Shown: positions 54,560 to 64,000 of the stretch, piece after piece | How the letters are laid out: each line of letters begins with the position of its first letter | Position numbering within the stretch: the first letter of the stretch is position 1 | NCBI GenBank assembly: GCA_902551755.1 | Contig: CACDEB010000002.1 | Location: forward strand, 186,001 to 250,000 | Origin: an uncultured Pelagibacteraceae bacterium | Lineage (GTDB): Bacteria > Pseudomonadota > Alphaproteobacteria > Pelagibacterales > Pelagibacteraceae | DNA: 64,000 nt | Reading direction: 5' to 3' | The notes under the pieces: model-generated | Told to the model about the DNA's origin: nothing | The model's database searches: none | Seen by the model: the letters and a program-made list of their open reading frames with translations, nothing else | Position numbers and translations under genes: made by a program

Positions 54560-55638
54560 TATTTAAAGTTTATCAAAATTATATAAGTAAGCAATTCTTA
54601 TCAATGTTTATTAAGATAGTTTTTATTTTTTTTTCGTTGGCCTTCATACTAAATATTTTTGAAGAAATTAATTTTTTTAAAGATCTAAATGTTTCAATTG
54701 GAGTGCCAATATTCTTAACTTTTCTGAATATTCCTTCAATTTTATTTGAAATATTTCCATTTATATTTTTAATTACTACACAATTTTTTTTTATAAAACT
54801 AATTGAACAAAACGAAAATATTTCATTTAAAAATTTTGGCTTGAGTAATTCAAAAATTATTAAATTGTTAGCTATCTTAAGTTTTCTAATAGGTGTAATA
54901 ATTGTAACGATATTTTACAATTTATCTTCTAATCTCAAACATTCTTATTTAAATATCAAAAATTCGTATGCTAAAGATAATAAATATTTAGCTGTTATTA
55001 CTGAAAACGGAATTTGGATTAAAGATGCCAAAGATGGAGTAACAAGTATTATAAATGCAGAAGATTTGAAAGGTAATATCTTAAACAATGTAGATATAGT
55101 TCAATTTGATCAAGATTTTAATTTTATTCGAAATATATATACTGAAAAAATAAATATAGAGAACAAAATTTGGAGATCAAATAGCGCTTTATTAAATAAT
55201 GAGCAAGAATCAAATCAAAGAGTAAATGACTTTCAATTGAGTACAAATTTAAATTTTCAAGATATAAATTCATTGTTTTCCAATTTGACGTCCCTTTCTC
55301 TTTTTGAACTAAACGACTTAAAAAATAAATATAATTCTATGGACTACTCTTCTGTGGAGGTAGACTCTGCGATACAAAAAATTTTTTCATTTCCGTTTTA
55401 TTTAATGTTGATGACTATTCTTTCTTCAACAATAATGATGAATATAAAGCAGAATAAAACAAAGATATTCCACCTGATATTTGGGATTCTCATTTCTGTC
55501 ATAATTTATTATTTAAGTTTCTTTTTTGAGGAACTTGGTAAAAATGAGCAAGTTCCTATAGTAGTATCTATTTGGGTGCCGCTTTTGATGATTAGTATAG
55601 TATCGATGATTAATTTGGTAAGGATAAATGATAAATAA
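54556..55638 (+). CDS. lptG: LPS export permease LptG
   Basis: A 360-residue LptG/YjgQ permease with the same layout: early helices (QFLSMFIKIVFIFFSLAFILNIFEEI), a central periplasmic domain, then FSFPFYLMLMTILSSTIMM. It acts with LptF and LptB. It overlaps lptD by 11 bases. Phe-rich helices are usual here. Confidence 0.93.
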   Translation: MIFKVYQNYISKQFLSMFIKIVFIFFSLAFILNIFEEINFFKDLNVSIGVPIFLTFLNIPSILFEIFPFIFLITTQFFFIKLIEQNENISFKNFGLSNSKIIKLLAILSFLIGVIIVTIFYNLSSNLKHSYLNIKNSYAKDNKYLAVITENGIWIKDAKDGVTSIINAEDLKGNILNNVDIVQFDQDFNFIRNIYTEKINIENKIWRSNSALLNNEQESNQRVNDFQLSTNLNFQDINSLFSNLTSLSLFELNDLKNKYNSMDYSSVEVDSAIQKIFSFPFYLMLMTILSSTIMMNIKQNKTKIFHLIFGILISVIIYYLSFFFEELGKNEQVPIVVSIWVPLLMISIVSMINLVRINDK

Positions 55639-58012
55639 CCTAATTTCTAAACTAATTTTTTTTTTAATATTTTGTATTAATATTACATACTCTAACTCTG
55701 AGGAATTAGAGTTTGAGGCAACATCAATAGAGATTATAGATAAAGATAAAATAATTATTGCAAATGATGGTGTTAAAATTTTATCTGGTGATGAAATAGT
55801 TATTAACGCAGATCAAATGAGATATAACAAAGAAGAGAAATTTCTTGAAGCTAGCGGAAATATTTTAATTACAAATCAAATAGAAAATATTGAAATCATA
55901 AGCGATAAAATTACCTACGATAAAAATGAAGAGAAAATTATTTCTTCAGGAAATGTTGAGATAAAAATTGAAAATAATTATAGGCTTAAAACAAAAAAAA
56001 TAATTTATCTTAGAAATTCTGAGGAAATTTTGATAAATGATAGCTCTAAAATAAAAGATAACTTAGGAAATGAGATTGAATTTGATCAATTAAATTATAA
56101 TGCAATTGATAAATTGATTAAAGGTAAAAACGTAAAATTATTAGATATTGAAAAAAATTTTTACAATTTCGATAACGCAATCGTAGATTTCTCAAAAAAT
56201 CAAATAATAGCTGACAATGTAAATATCAATTTCAATAAAAATATTTTTGGAAATCAGCTAAATGACCCGAGATTAAAAGGAAATTATTTTTTTAGTGATG
56301 GAAAAAATTCAATTATCAAAAAAGGAGTTTTTACTTCTTGTAAAAAAAATGACGATTGTCCTCCATGGCAAATAAAGGCAAAAGAAATCAAACACGATAA
56401 GGAAAAGAAAATTATTAATTACAAGGATGCATGGCTTGAAATATATGATCAGCCAATATTATATTTTCCTAAATTTTTTCATCCTGATCCAACTGTTAAA
56501 AGACAATCGGGTTTTTTGATGCCTCAAGTTATAGACTCGTCAAGTTTAGGATTATCTTTTAAATTACCTTATTATAAAGTTATAAGCGAAAATAAAGATT
56601 TGACATTTTCTCCAAGAATTTTTTCAGAAAATGAAGGATTGTTTCAAAATGAATATAGACAAGTTAACAAAAATTCAAAACATTTAGCAGACTTCAGTTT
56701 AAAAAATAAAGACTCAACATCTAAAACCCACTTTTTTTCAAATTCTATAGCTAAGCTTAATATGGATATGTTTGATATAAGCGAAATTGAAATGAATCTT
56801 GAAGCAACATCTGATGATAATTATTTGAAAACACATAATATTAAATCTGCAATTAATAACAATCAATCTTTATTGAATTCATTTTTAATTTTTAGGGGGA
56901 GTAGTAGAGATATGAACCTAATTACAAAAATTGAGGCTTATGAAGATTTAACAAATGATAAGTCGAGTGATAAGTATGAATATATTTTTCCTAGCTTCGA
57001 ATTTTCAAAGAGAATTGAATCAAATTACAATGGTGATTATGAAATTGTTTCAAAAGGCAACTATAAAAATTATAATACCAATATCTTTGAAAAAGTTTTA
57101 ATCAATGATTTAAAATTTTCATCAAATCCTGAAATTTCACCATCAGGTTTTGTTAATAAATTTAGTTTACTTTTAAAAAACGTAACCTCTGAAGGTGAAA
57201 ATTCATCAAATTATAAAAATAAATTTAGTTCGGAAAATTATGGATCTATTTTCTACGATATTTCTTATCCATTAAAAAATGAAGGAAAGTTTTTTGATAA
57301 TTTTTTTACCGCTAAAGGATCGTTAATGTATAGCCCAAACGCAAATAAAGATTTAAAAAATCTAGATAGAAAAATTGATATTAATAATATTTTTACTCAA
57401 AATAGATTAAGTTTAGATGATGCTGTAGAGGGCGGTCAATCTTTAACTGTTGGAGGAGAATATAGTCTAAAAAGAAAAGAAAATGGAAATGATATTATCA
57501 AAGCAGGTATTGCAACTGTTTTGAGAGATGACGAGGAGATTAATCTTCCAACTAAATCTACATTAAATAATAAAGGATCCGACTTTATTGGTTCTCTGAT
57601 ACTTGAGCCCAATAAAAATTTTAAATTCAATTATAATTTTTCATTAGATAATGACTTTGAATCCTCAAATTACAATTTGTTAAAAACTGATGTTTCGGTG
57701 AATAAGTTTGTAACATCTTTTGAATTTTTACAAGAGGATGATGAAATTGGAAGTGAAAGTTTTCTCTCAAATGAAACATCTTATAAATTTAACAACGCAA
57801 ACTCGCTTAAATATAGAACTAGAAGAAATAAAAAAACTGATTTTACTGAGTTTTATAATTTAATATATGAGTATAAAAACGACTGTTTAACTGCTTCAAT
57901 ACAATATAATAAAGATTATTATTCAGACAATGAACTAAAACCAACTGAAGAATTGTTTTTCTCAATTTCCATAGTGCCTTTAGCAACTTTAAACACTCCT
58001 AGTGCCAGATAA
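55628..58012 (+). CDS. lptD: LPS assembly outer-membrane protein LptD
   Basis: A 794-residue LptD/OstA. A signal sequence (LISKLIFFLIFCINITYSNS) precedes an LptA-like jellyroll (VKILSGDEIVINADQMRYNKEEKFLEASGNILI) and a beta-barrel whose C-terminus ends in aromatic and beta-prone segments. Cys pair TSCKKNDDCPPW is near the junction, fitting the LptD disulfides. It inserts LPS in the outer leaflet. surA follows directly. Confidence 0.93.
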   Translation: MINNLISKLIFFLIFCINITYSNSEELEFEATSIEIIDKDKIIIANDGVKILSGDEIVINADQMRYNKEEKFLEASGNILITNQIENIEIISDKITYDKNEEKIISSGNVEIKIENNYRLKTKKIIYLRNSEEILINDSSKIKDNLGNEIEFDQLNYNAIDKLIKGKNVKLLDIEKNFYNFDNAIVDFSKNQIIADNVNINFNKNIFGNQLNDPRLKGNYFFSDGKNSIIKKGVFTSCKKNDDCPPWQIKAKEIKHDKEKKIINYKDAWLEIYDQPILYFPKFFHPDPTVKRQSGFLMPQVIDSSSLGLSFKLPYYKVISENKDLTFSPRIFSENEGLFQNEYRQVNKNSKHLADFSLKNKDSTSKTHFFSNSIAKLNMDMFDISEIEMNLEATSDDNYLKTHNIKSAINNNQSLLNSFLIFRGSSRDMNLITKIEAYEDLTNDKSSDKYEYIFPSFEFSKRIESNYNGDYEIVSKGNYKNYNTNIFEKVLINDLKFSSNPEISPSGFVNKFSLLLKNVTSEGENSSNYKNKFSSENYGSIFYDISYPLKNEGKFFDNFFTAKGSLMYSPNANKDLKNLDRKIDINNIFTQNRLSLDDAVEGGQSLTVGGEYSLKRKENGNDIIKAGIATVLRDDEEINLPTKSTLNNKGSDFIGSLILEPNKNFKFNYNFSLDNDFESSNYNLLKTDVSVNKFVTSFEFLQEDDEIGSESFLSNETSYKFNNANSLKYRTRRNKKTDFTEFYNLIYEYKNDCLTASIQYNKDYYSDNELKPTEELFFSISIVPLATLNTPSAR

Positions 58013-58014
58013 AA

Positions 58015-58944
58015 ATGAAAAAATTTTTTTTTAAGATTTGTATCATTTTAATTTTAAACATAATTCCTTTAAAAATTGTTTATAGTGAAGTTTTTATAGT
58101 TGCTAAAGTAAACTCGGAAATAATAACCAACATAGATGTTGATTTTGAAAAAAAATATTTAGTCTCATTAAACCCAAACTTAAAAAAATTAGATCAAAGT
58201 CGTATTATCGAGTACGCTAAAAATTCCTTGATCAATGAAAAAGTTAAAAAAATTGAAATAGAAAAAAAATACAAAATTGTTACCAACGAAACATTATTAT
58301 CAAAAATTATTGGAGATATATATACTAGTATCGGTATTTCTAGTTTAGCAGAGTTTGAAACCTATTTATCACAAAACGATATAGATATTGAAAGAGTTAA
58401 AGAAAAAATATCAATTGAAATTTCATGGAACGACTTAGTTGTTAAAACTTTTAAAAATGAAATAGATATTGATCAGGATCTCTTAAGTAAGGAGGTTGAA
58501 AATTTTGATAAAGAAATGATTGATAATCTTCTGCTTTCAGAAATAATTTTTACAGTGAAAAGTAAAAATGATCTTGAGTCTAAATATAACGAAATTAAAG
58601 AGAGTATAAATGAAATTGGATTCGATGAAACAGCAAGGATTTATAGCTTGTCTGATAGTAAAAAAAGTGGGGGAAATCTAGGTTGGATTTATAAAAATCA
58701 ACTTTCAAAAGAAATTAGGGACGAGCTTAATGAGTTAAGTGTTGGAAATTTTACTAAACCTATAATTACTAGTGGTGGTTTTTTAATACTCAAATTAGAT
58801 GATATTAAAACTGAAAGTATTGAATTTGATAAAGAAGTTCAATTACAAAAAATGATTGAATTTGAAAGGCAAAGACAATTTACAAGATTTTCCACCTTAT
58901 ATTACAAAAGAATTTACAATGACGCTGAGATAAATGAAAAGTAA
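58015..58944 (+). CDS. surA: SurA-like periplasmic chaperone/parvulin
   Basis: A 309-residue protein with a signal sequence (FKICIILILNIIPLKIVYS), a SurA N-terminal domain (VFIVAKVNSEIITNIDVDFE) and one parvulin domain (YSLSDSKKSGGNLGWIYKNQLSKEIRDEL). It would help fold outer-membrane proteins such as LptD. One rather than two parvulin domains makes it shorter than E. coli SurA. It overlaps pdxA by 11 bases. Confidence 0.92.
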   Translation: MKKFFFKICIILILNIIPLKIVYSEVFIVAKVNSEIITNIDVDFEKKYLVSLNPNLKKLDQSRIIEYAKNSLINEKVKKIEIEKKYKIVTNETLLSKIIGDIYTSIGISSLAEFETYLSQNDIDIERVKEKISIEISWNDLVVKTFKNEIDIDQDLLSKEVENFDKEMIDNLLLSEIIFTVKSKNDLESKYNEIKESINEIGFDETARIYSLSDSKKSGGNLGWIYKNQLSKEIRDELNELSVGNFTKPIITSGGFLILKLDDIKTESIEFDKEVQLQKMIEFERQRQFTRFSTLYYKRIYNDAEINEK

Positions 58945-59899
58945 ATATTTAATAATTGTTTGCGGTGATCCAAAAAGCATTTTTAACGAGATTCTTATTA
59001 AAACTCTAAAAAATAAAACATTTAAAAGGATAAAATTTCCAATTGTAATAATTGGTTCAAAAAAACTATTTCAAAAAGAGCTTAAGAGACTGAAAGTAAA
59101 AATAAATCTCAAAAACTTTGATAATCAAAAAAATTTACATAAAAATAATATTTATAATATTGATATTCCATTTGACTTTAAAAACCTATCTTTGTTTAAA
59201 AAAAATTCTTATATTAAAAAGTCTTTCGAAGTTGCTTTAAATTTGCTTAAAAAAAATGATTCATTGGCTTTGATTAACGGTCCTATTTCAAAAACTACTT
59301 TTCTTAAAGGAAAATTCAACGGTATTACAGAATTTTTGGCCTTCAAAACTAGATCTATAAATGAAGTCATGTTTCTTTTTAATAAAGAGCTTAGTGTAAG
59401 CCCAATTACTACGCATATTCCAATAAATAAAGTTGCTCAAAAAATAAAAAAAAAAATAATCATCAATAAGATAAATAGTATTAACAGCTTTTATAAAAAA
59501 TTTTTAGGTTTTAAACCAAGGATAGCTGTTACAGGACTTAATCCCCATTGTGAAACGTTTGAAGGCAAAGATATTGAAAAAACTGAGATTTTGCCTGCTA
59601 TTAGAATTTTAAAAAAAAAAAAAGTAAAAGTCTTAGGTCCTTTTTCTGCAGATACAGTTTTTTTAAAAGAAAATAGAAAAAAATTTAATATAATTGTTGG
59701 AATGTATCACGATCAAGTGCTCGGACCAATGAAAACAATTTTTGGTTTCGATGCAATTAATATTACAATCGGTTTACCTTTTATCAGAATTACACCAGAT
59801 CATGGACCAAATTATCAAATGTTTGGATTAAATAAATCAAATCCAGATAGTCTGATACAGGCTTTCAGTTTTTTAAGTAAATATGCAATTAAAGCCTAA
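58934..59899 (+). CDS. pdxA: 4-hydroxythreonine-4-phosphate dehydrogenase
   Basis: A 321-residue PdxA. The metal and substrate motifs are THIPINKVAQ, GLNPHCETFEG, MYHDQVLGPMKTIFGFDAINITIGLPFIRITPDHG and the NPDSLIQAF end. It forms a precursor of pyridoxal phosphate. It overlaps rsmA by 17 bases. The protein has an unusually basic middle stretch. Confidence 0.94.
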   Translation: MKSKYLIIVCGDPKSIFNEILIKTLKNKTFKRIKFPIVIIGSKKLFQKELKRLKVKINLKNFDNQKNLHKNNIYNIDIPFDFKNLSLFKKNSYIKKSFEVALNLLKKNDSLALINGPISKTTFLKGKFNGITEFLAFKTRSINEVMFLFNKELSVSPITTHIPINKVAQKIKKKIIINKINSINSFYKKFLGFKPRIAVTGLNPHCETFEGKDIEKTEILPAIRILKKKKVKVLGPFSADTVFLKENRKKFNIIVGMYHDQVLGPMKTIFGFDAINITIGLPFIRITPDHGPNYQMFGLNKSNPDSLIQAFSFLSKYAIKA

Positions 59900-60668
59900 A
59901 AAAAGTTTAGGGCAAAATTTTTTACATGACAAAAATATAATCGATAAAATTATTCATGCATCAAATATTGGTCCCAAAGATGAGGTACTTGAAGTTGGTC
60001 CTGGGACAGGTAATTTAACGGAACTAATAATTTCTCAAAAACCGAAAAAAGTTGTTGTAATCGAAAAAGACAAAAATCTTACAAGTATTCTTGAAAAAAA
60101 ATTTTTAAATAAGATCAATATTATTACAAAAGATATTTTAACACTACCAGTCGAATTTTACTCTAAAAGAAATTTTCTAATTTTAGGTAACCTTCCCTAC
60201 AATATTTCTACCAAAATTTTATCAAATTGGTGTCTCAATAATGAGCTTAGTGTATCAAAAATGATATTGATGTTTCAAAAAGAGGTTGCTGAAAGAATTC
60301 TAGCTGACGTAAATTCTAAAAATTACAGCAGAATCACAATTTTATCCAAATGGAAATTTAATATTAGAAAAGTTACCGATGTAAAGCCAAATAGTTTTTT
60401 TCCAAAGCCTAAGGTTTATAGTACAGTTTTAGAATTCATTCCAAAGGAAAAAATACATAAGATAAAAGATCCAAGAAATTTGGAAAAAATAACCAAGATT
60501 TTTTTTAGCCAAAGAAGAAAAATGATAAAAAAACCTATAAATATTTTATTTAAAAAATTTAAATTTGATTATAAAAAATTTAATATTAACCCTTCAGATA
60601 GACCACAGAATCTCGACATTGATAAATATTTAAAGATTGTAAATGAATATGAAAATTTAAGAGGTTAA
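59883..60668 (+). CDS. rsmA: 16S rRNA dimethyladenosine transferase
   Basis: A 261-residue RsmA/KsgA. The opening [22 protein letters not shown] motif [14 protein letters not shown], and catalytic [14 protein letters not shown] are complete. It dimethylates two adenines in the 3' end of 16S rRNA. It overlaps gmk tail to tail by 12 bases. Confidence 0.97.
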   Translation: MQLKPKKSLGQNFLHDKNIIDKIIHASNIGPKDEVLEVGPGTGNLTELIISQKPKKVVVIEKDKNLTSILEKKFLNKINIITKDILTLPVEFYSKRNFLILGNLPYNISTKILSNWCLNNELSVSKMILMFQKEVAERILADVNSKNYSRITILSKWKFNIRKVTDVKPNSFFPKPKVYSTVLEFIPKEKIHKIKDPRNLEKITKIFFSQRRKMIKKPINILFKKFKFDYKKFNINPSDRPQNLDIDKYLKIVNEYENLRG

Positions 60669-61289
60669 TTTTTTAATATGTTTTTTAATTGAATCTATCT
60701 CATAATCACTTTTCTTGTTTCTGAATTCGCAATCTATATGCTCTGATATTTGTCTATAACAAACTTCAAGATCATTATTGATTATCACATAGTTATAATC
60801 CTTCCAGTGTAAAACATCTCTATCAAACTGTTTCATTCTTTCCTCTGCTATAAGTTTATCTTTCATGTCTCTATTTGAAAGTCTCTTAAATAGCTCTTCC
60901 CTGCTCGGTGGCAAAATAAAAAAAGTCAACAATTTATTTTTTAATTTCTGTGATATAATTTGATTTGTTCCTTGCCAATCAATATCAAAAATAACATTAT
61001 TTCCTTTACTCAATTCATCAAATATATTTGATTTAGTTGTCCCATAAAAATTATTAAAAACTTTTGCATATTCTAAAAATTCATTATTTTTAATCATCTC
61101 TTCGAATTTTTCTTTATTCACAAAATAATAATCTTTCCCATCCACCTCGTTTGATCTTGGTGTTCTTGTTGTATGTGATATCGAAGTAACGAAACCTTTT
61201 CTTTCTGAAATAAGTTTAACTAAGGTTGTTTTCCCTGCTCCAGATGGGGATGAAAGAATTACCATTATCCCTTCACTCATTGGGGGCAT
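60657..61289 (-). CDS. gmk: guanylate kinase
   Basis: A 210-residue kinase. Walker [37 protein letters not shown] and [12 protein letters not shown] are complete. It makes GDP from GMP. Other in-frame ATGs at codons 4 and 9 are alternatives for the start; the latter is preceded by a purine-rich stretch. It lies six bases from acpP upstream. Confidence 0.96.
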   Translation of the reverse strand: MPPMSEGIMVILSSPSGAGKTTLVKLISERKGFVTSISHTTRTPRSNEVDGKDYYFVNKEKFEEMIKNNEFLEYAKVFNNFYGTTKSNIFDELSKGNNVIFDIDWQGTNQIISQKLKNKLLTFFILPPSREELFKRLSNRDMKDKLIAEERMKQFDRDVLHWKDYNYVIINNDLEVCYRQISEHIDCEFRNKKSDYEIDSIKKHIKKLTS

Positions 61290-61295
61290 TAAAAA

Positions 61296-61535
61296 TTAAT
61301 TACTTTTGTTTTCAATAAATTTAATTGCATCGCCTACTGTAAGAATTTTTTCAGCCTCACTATCTGAAATTTCTGATCCAAATTCTTCCTCGAAAGCCAT
61401 AACTAATTCAACAGTGTCTAAGCTATCTGCTCCCAAATCATCAATGAAACTAGCTTCTTCAGTAACCTTCGCTTCATCTATGCCAAGGTGGTCTGCAACA
61501 ATTTTTTTTACTTTACTTGATATATCTTCTGCCAT
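61296..61535 (-). CDS. acpP: acyl carrier protein
   Basis: A 79-residue acidic ACP. The 4'-phosphopantetheine serine is in [19 protein letters not shown]. It carries acyl chains in fatty acid synthesis. The gene lies 48 bases after fabG. In most alphaproteobacteria fabF and mltG/yicC come next, but here gmk follows at once. Confidence 0.98.
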   Translation of the reverse strand: MAEDISSKVKKIVADHLGIDEAKVTEEASFIDDLGADSLDTVELVMAFEEEFGSEISDSEAEKILTVGDAIKFIENKSN

Positions 61536-61583
61536 TTTGATCCTTTGTTTGATTTTTTCTTAATAAATAAAAAAGAACTTTTG

Positions 61584-62321
61584 TCAACCCAAATACATAC
61601 CTCCATTGACGTGTATTGTTTCCCCTGTGATATAATTTGACATTTCCGATGATAAAAAAGCAGCAACATTAGCTACGTCTGATGGTTCTCCCAATCTATT
61701 TGATGGTATTTTTGCTAAAATTAGTTCTTTAAATTTTGGGTCAATTTTCTCGGTCATATTTGTTTTAATAAAGCCAGGAGAGATACAATTTATATTTATA
61801 TTTTTTTTAGCATATTCTAAGGCTAAGCTTTTACTCATCCCAATAATTCCAGATTTTGATGCTGCGTAATTCGCTTGACCAACATTTCCAGTATGACCAA
61901 CAACTGATGTAATATTTATTATTTTGCCGGATTTATTTTTAATCATCTTTTTTAAAAAAAACTTACAAAGCAAAAAAGTAGAAGTTAAGTTGACATCTAT
62001 TACCTGTTGCCATTCTGTTTGTGACATTCTTAAAGATAAATTATCTTTTGTTATCCCTGCATTATTAATTAGTATTTCTGGGCAGCCACCTAATTCGTCA
62101 CAAACATTATCTACAAATTTTTCTATTTCATTATGTTTTGATATATCAAATTTCTTTAAAACCATTCCATTAAAGTTGTTTTTAAGTTTATCTAATTTAT
62201 CGTCATTTGTTCCTGTTCCTAATACTTTTGCACCTTGTGAATGAAACTTCTCAATAATTGAGTTCCCAATTCCACCTGTTGCGCCTGTAATGACAGCTTT
62301 TTTATTTTTAAGATCAATCAT
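61584..62321 (-). CDS. fabG: 3-oxoacyl-ACP reductase
   Basis: A 245-residue SDR. The cofactor loop is ITGATGGIGNSII, NNAGITKDN is present and the catalytic Tyr-Lys is in ANYAASKSGIIGMSK, with the end YITGETIHVNGGMYLG. It reduces 3-oxoacyl-ACP with NADPH. It overlaps fabD by eight bases. Confidence 0.97.
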   Translation of the reverse strand: MIDLKNKKAVITGATGGIGNSIIEKFHSQGAKVLGTGTNDDKLDKLKNNFNGMVLKKFDISKHNEIEKFVDNVCDELGGCPEILINNAGITKDNLSLRMSQTEWQQVIDVNLTSTFLLCKFFLKKMIKNKSGKIINITSVVGHTGNVGQANYAASKSGIIGMSKSLALEYAKKNININCISPGFIKTNMTEKIDPKFKELILAKIPSNRLGEPSDVANVAAFLSSEMSNYITGETIHVNGGMYLG

Positions 62322-63243
62322 TTGTTAATAATTTAATATCTTCCTCACTGTTTATTGAATTTACAATTACATTTTTATTAATTCTTTTTATTAACCCTGA
62401 TAACACTTTTCCTGGACCAATTTCTACAAAATTTTTAACTCCACTATTTATCATATATTCAACGCTCTCTAACCAACGAACCTTTTTTTCAATTTGAGAT
62501 ATTAAAAGTGATTTAATTTCCTTGGATGAAATAGTCTCATTTGCTGTAACATTTGAGATTATCGGTTTTTCTAAATCATTCATTTTTAAATCATTTATAT
62601 AACTAGACATTTTTTCAGATGCTTTTTTCATATATTTGCAATGAAAAGGCGCACTTACATTTAATTTTAAGTTTTTTATTTTTTTATTGTTCAAATCATC
62701 TGACAATAAATTAATGTCTTTTTTGAGACCGCTTACAACTACTTGAAGATAAGAATTGTCATTAGCGATAAAACATTCGTATTTTTTTTTATTTGTCTCT
62801 AAAATTTTATCTAATTCTTTTGAGGCCATTCCTAAAACAACCAACATAGCTCCCTCTCCACTAGGAACAGCTTCTTGCATGAACTTACCTCTTTTCTGAA
62901 GGATTTTAAGCGTGTCTTCAAAACTTATCGAACCTACACAAGCTAAAGCGGAATACTCACCTAGAGAGTGGCCTGCAAAATATTTAAACTTTTTAAAATC
63001 ATATCCAAATTCTTTCTTGATGATTTCAAAAATACAATAACTTGCTAAAAATATGGCTGGCTGAGTATTCTCTGTTGAGTTTAATTTGTTTTCTGGACCT
63101 TCGAATATTATTTTTGTAATTGGAACATTCAAGATTGCATCTGCATCTTTAAATAATCGTTTTGCAAGATCATATTTCTCATAAAATTCTTTAACCATTC
63201 CAATTTTTTGTGATCCTTGACCTGGAAAAACTATAGAAAACAT
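62314..63243 (-). CDS. fabD: malonyl-CoA:ACP transacylase
   Basis: A 309-residue acyltransferase. FPGQGSQKIGM opens the fold, the nucleophile is in AGHSLGEYSALAC and the catalytic His in APFHCKYM. It loads malonyl onto ACP. It heads the fabD-fabG-acpP-gmk run and is divergent from rpsF. Confidence 0.97.
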   Translation of the reverse strand: MFSIVFPGQGSQKIGMVKEFYEKYDLAKRLFKDADAILNVPITKIIFEGPENKLNSTENTQPAIFLASYCIFEIIKKEFGYDFKKFKYFAGHSLGEYSALACVGSISFEDTLKILQKRGKFMQEAVPSGEGAMLVVLGMASKELDKILETNKKKYECFIANDNSYLQVVVSGLKKDINLLSDDLNNKKIKNLKLNVSAPFHCKYMKKASEKMSSYINDLKMNDLEKPIISNVTANETISSKEIKSLLISQIEKKVRWLESVEYMINSGVKNFVEIGPGKVLSGLIKRINKNVIVNSINSEEDIKLLTND

Positions 63244-63282
63244 CTTTTTTAACTCTTTTTTTTTGTCTTGTAATAAAAGTAT

Positions 63283-63288
63283 TATAAT
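63283..63288 (+). promoter_or_regulatory. consensus -10 element before rpsF
   Basis: A perfect TATAAT lies 32 bases upstream of the rpsF ATG, in the 77-base gap with fabD. No strong -35 is found at 16-18 bases, only T-rich sequence. A reasonable candidate for the ribosomal operon promoter. Confidence 0.4.
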
Positions 63289-63320
63289 AGTATATCAATT
63301 TTTTTTATATAAAATTAGTA

Positions 63321-63686
63321 ATGAATCTATACGAACATACAATCATAGCAAGACAGGACATAAGCCCTAGTCAAATTAAAAGTTTAAAAGAAAAATATTC
63401 TAAGCTTATTGAAGAAAACAAAGGAAATTTAGTTCAAACTCAAGATTGGGGTTTATTAAATTTATCATACCTAATTAAAAAGAACAAAAAAGGGAACTAT
63501 ATTCATTTTAAAATTAAAGGTAACGGTGACTTAATTAAAGAGCTAGAGAAAAATGAAAGAATTGATAAAAATCTTCTTCGTTATGTAACAATCAGAGTTA
63601 AAAAATTTGATTTAAAAGAAAATTATTTTGGAAAAGAAGAAGTTGAAGAAATAAAAAAAGGTAAAAAAAAACTAGATGAAAAATAG
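63321..63686 (+). CDS. rpsF: 30S ribosomal protein S6
   Basis: A 121-residue S6. The start [21 protein letters not shown] and the core [23 protein letters not shown] are typical, with RNINKNLLRY-type [13 protein letters not shown]. It binds S18 in the platform of the small subunit. It overlaps rpsR by 11 bases. Confidence 0.96.
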   Translation: MNLYEHTIIARQDISPSQIKSLKEKYSKLIEENKGNLVQTQDWGLLNLSYLIKKNKKGNYIHFKIKGNGDLIKELEKNERIDKNLLRYVTIRVKKFDLKENYFGKEEVEEIKKGKKKLDEK

Positions 63687-63948
63687 AAGAAATAATTCAA
63701 AGAAAGGGAAAAGTAGTAGTTTTTCAAAATTAAGTATTTTTCAGCCCAATAAATATAAATTCAAAAAAAGTTGTCCATTATCTATTAAAAATGCACCAAA
63801 GGTAGATTATAAAAATGTAAAACTGTTAAAGAGGTTCATTTCGGAAAATGGAAAAATTCTTCCATCAAGAATTACGAATGTCTCTCAAAAAAAACAAAGG
63901 GAGCTCTCCTTGTCAATTAAAAGAGCTAGAAACTTAGCATTAATTTAA
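63676..63948 (+). CDS. rpsR: 30S ribosomal protein S18
   Basis: A 90-residue S18. The C-terminal core is [46 protein letters not shown], almost textbook. The N-terminal extension is basic and low-complexity ([16 protein letters not shown]). rplI follows three bases later. Confidence 0.96.
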   Translation: MKNRRNNSKKGKSSSFSKLSIFQPNKYKFKKSCPLSIKNAPKVDYKNVKLLKRFISENGKILPSRITNVSQKKQRELSLSIKRARNLALI

Positions 63949-63951
63949 ATT

Positions 63952-64000
63952 ATGAAAGTTATTTTATTAGAAAATTTATCTAAAATTGGATCCATTGGCG
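63952..64000 (+). CDS. rplI: 50S ribosomal protein L9 (partial, runs off the window)
   Basis: The last 49 bases encode MKVILLENLSKIGSIG, which is the start of L9. The gene begins three bases after the rpsR stop, completing the usual rpsF-rpsR-rplI operon. Only the first 16 codons are in the window. Confidence 0.92.
   Translation, partial: MKVILLENLSKIGSIG

Noticed and set aside
1-64000. CRISPR arrays, insertion sequences, prophage genes, toxin-antitoxin or defence systems, tRNA and rRNA genes
   Set aside because: Looked for repeated spacers, transposase or integrase motifs and tRNA-like T-arms; none were found by reading.

Overview
The window looks like a piece of a SAR11 (Pelagibacterales, Alphaproteobacteria) chromosome. 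The DNA is strongly A+T rich, coding is very dense (gaps mostly under 100 bases, none above 300), neighbouring genes often overlap, and gene blocks such as lptF-lptG-lptD-surA-pdxA-rsmA, iscR-sufBCD-sufS-sufU, accB-accC and purM-purN follow alphaproteobacterial order. No rRNA, tRNA, insertion sequence, prophage, CRISPR array or defence island was seen. Taxonomy is inferred from style and content, not from a marker-gene search.

Region by region. 0-2.4 kb: a methyltransferase, then a leftward alternative oxidase / cupredoxin / DUF4396 cluster. 2.4-6.3 kb: methyltransferase, 1-Cys peroxiredoxin, ETHE1-like persulfide dioxygenase, a 38-codon Cys-rich metallothionein-like ORF missing from the ORF track, then cysE-cysK. 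6.3-8.4 kb: six small unknown genes including tandem DUF1330 paralogues. 8.4-15.5 kb: assorted accessory enzymes (FkbM methyltransferase, SMR transporter, AhpD-like protein, epimerase, IMPase family, 2OG dioxygenase, CcdA, SMP-30 lactonase). 15.5-19.6 kb: two aldehyde dehydrogenases, the second paired with DUF779 and carrying a striking lysine-rich N-terminal extension. 19.6-24.7 kb: two EamA permeases, a glycosyltransferase, YbaK deacylase and glutamine synthetase. 24.7-30.9 kb: a complete SUF iron-sulfur operon headed by an IscR/Rrf2 regulator with a recognisable IscR-type operator at its promoter. 31-42.5 kb: hydrolase, anmK, tyrS, an AsmA-like protein, prfB (with a programmed frameshift the ORF track missed), PBP1A, RNase E/G and thiS-thiG. 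42.5-51.9 kb: aroQ, accB-accC, DUF2155, NDUFA12, a free-standing NrdJ-C-terminal-like protein, aspS, hda, DUF2066, purM-purN, ndk. 51.9-64 kb: pepA, the LPS export / outer-membrane block, rsmA, gmk, acpP-fabG-fabD, and rpsF-rpsR-rplI running off the end.

Most of the window is core housekeeping: Fe-S cluster assembly, cysteine synthesis, fatty acid initiation and elongation, LPS export, purine synthesis and translation. Linking themes are sulfur and thiol handling (persulfide dioxygenase, CysE/CysK, SufS) and metal or oxidative stress (AOX, cupredoxin, peroxiredoxin, Cys-rich peptide, suf with IscR-like and Fur-like sites). The observations most worth following are the metallothionein-like micro-ORF, the Lys-rich tail with an internal Shine-Dalgarno on the AldB-type dehydrogenase, the stand-alone NrdJ C-terminal domain, and the regulatory sites in the iscR intergenic region.
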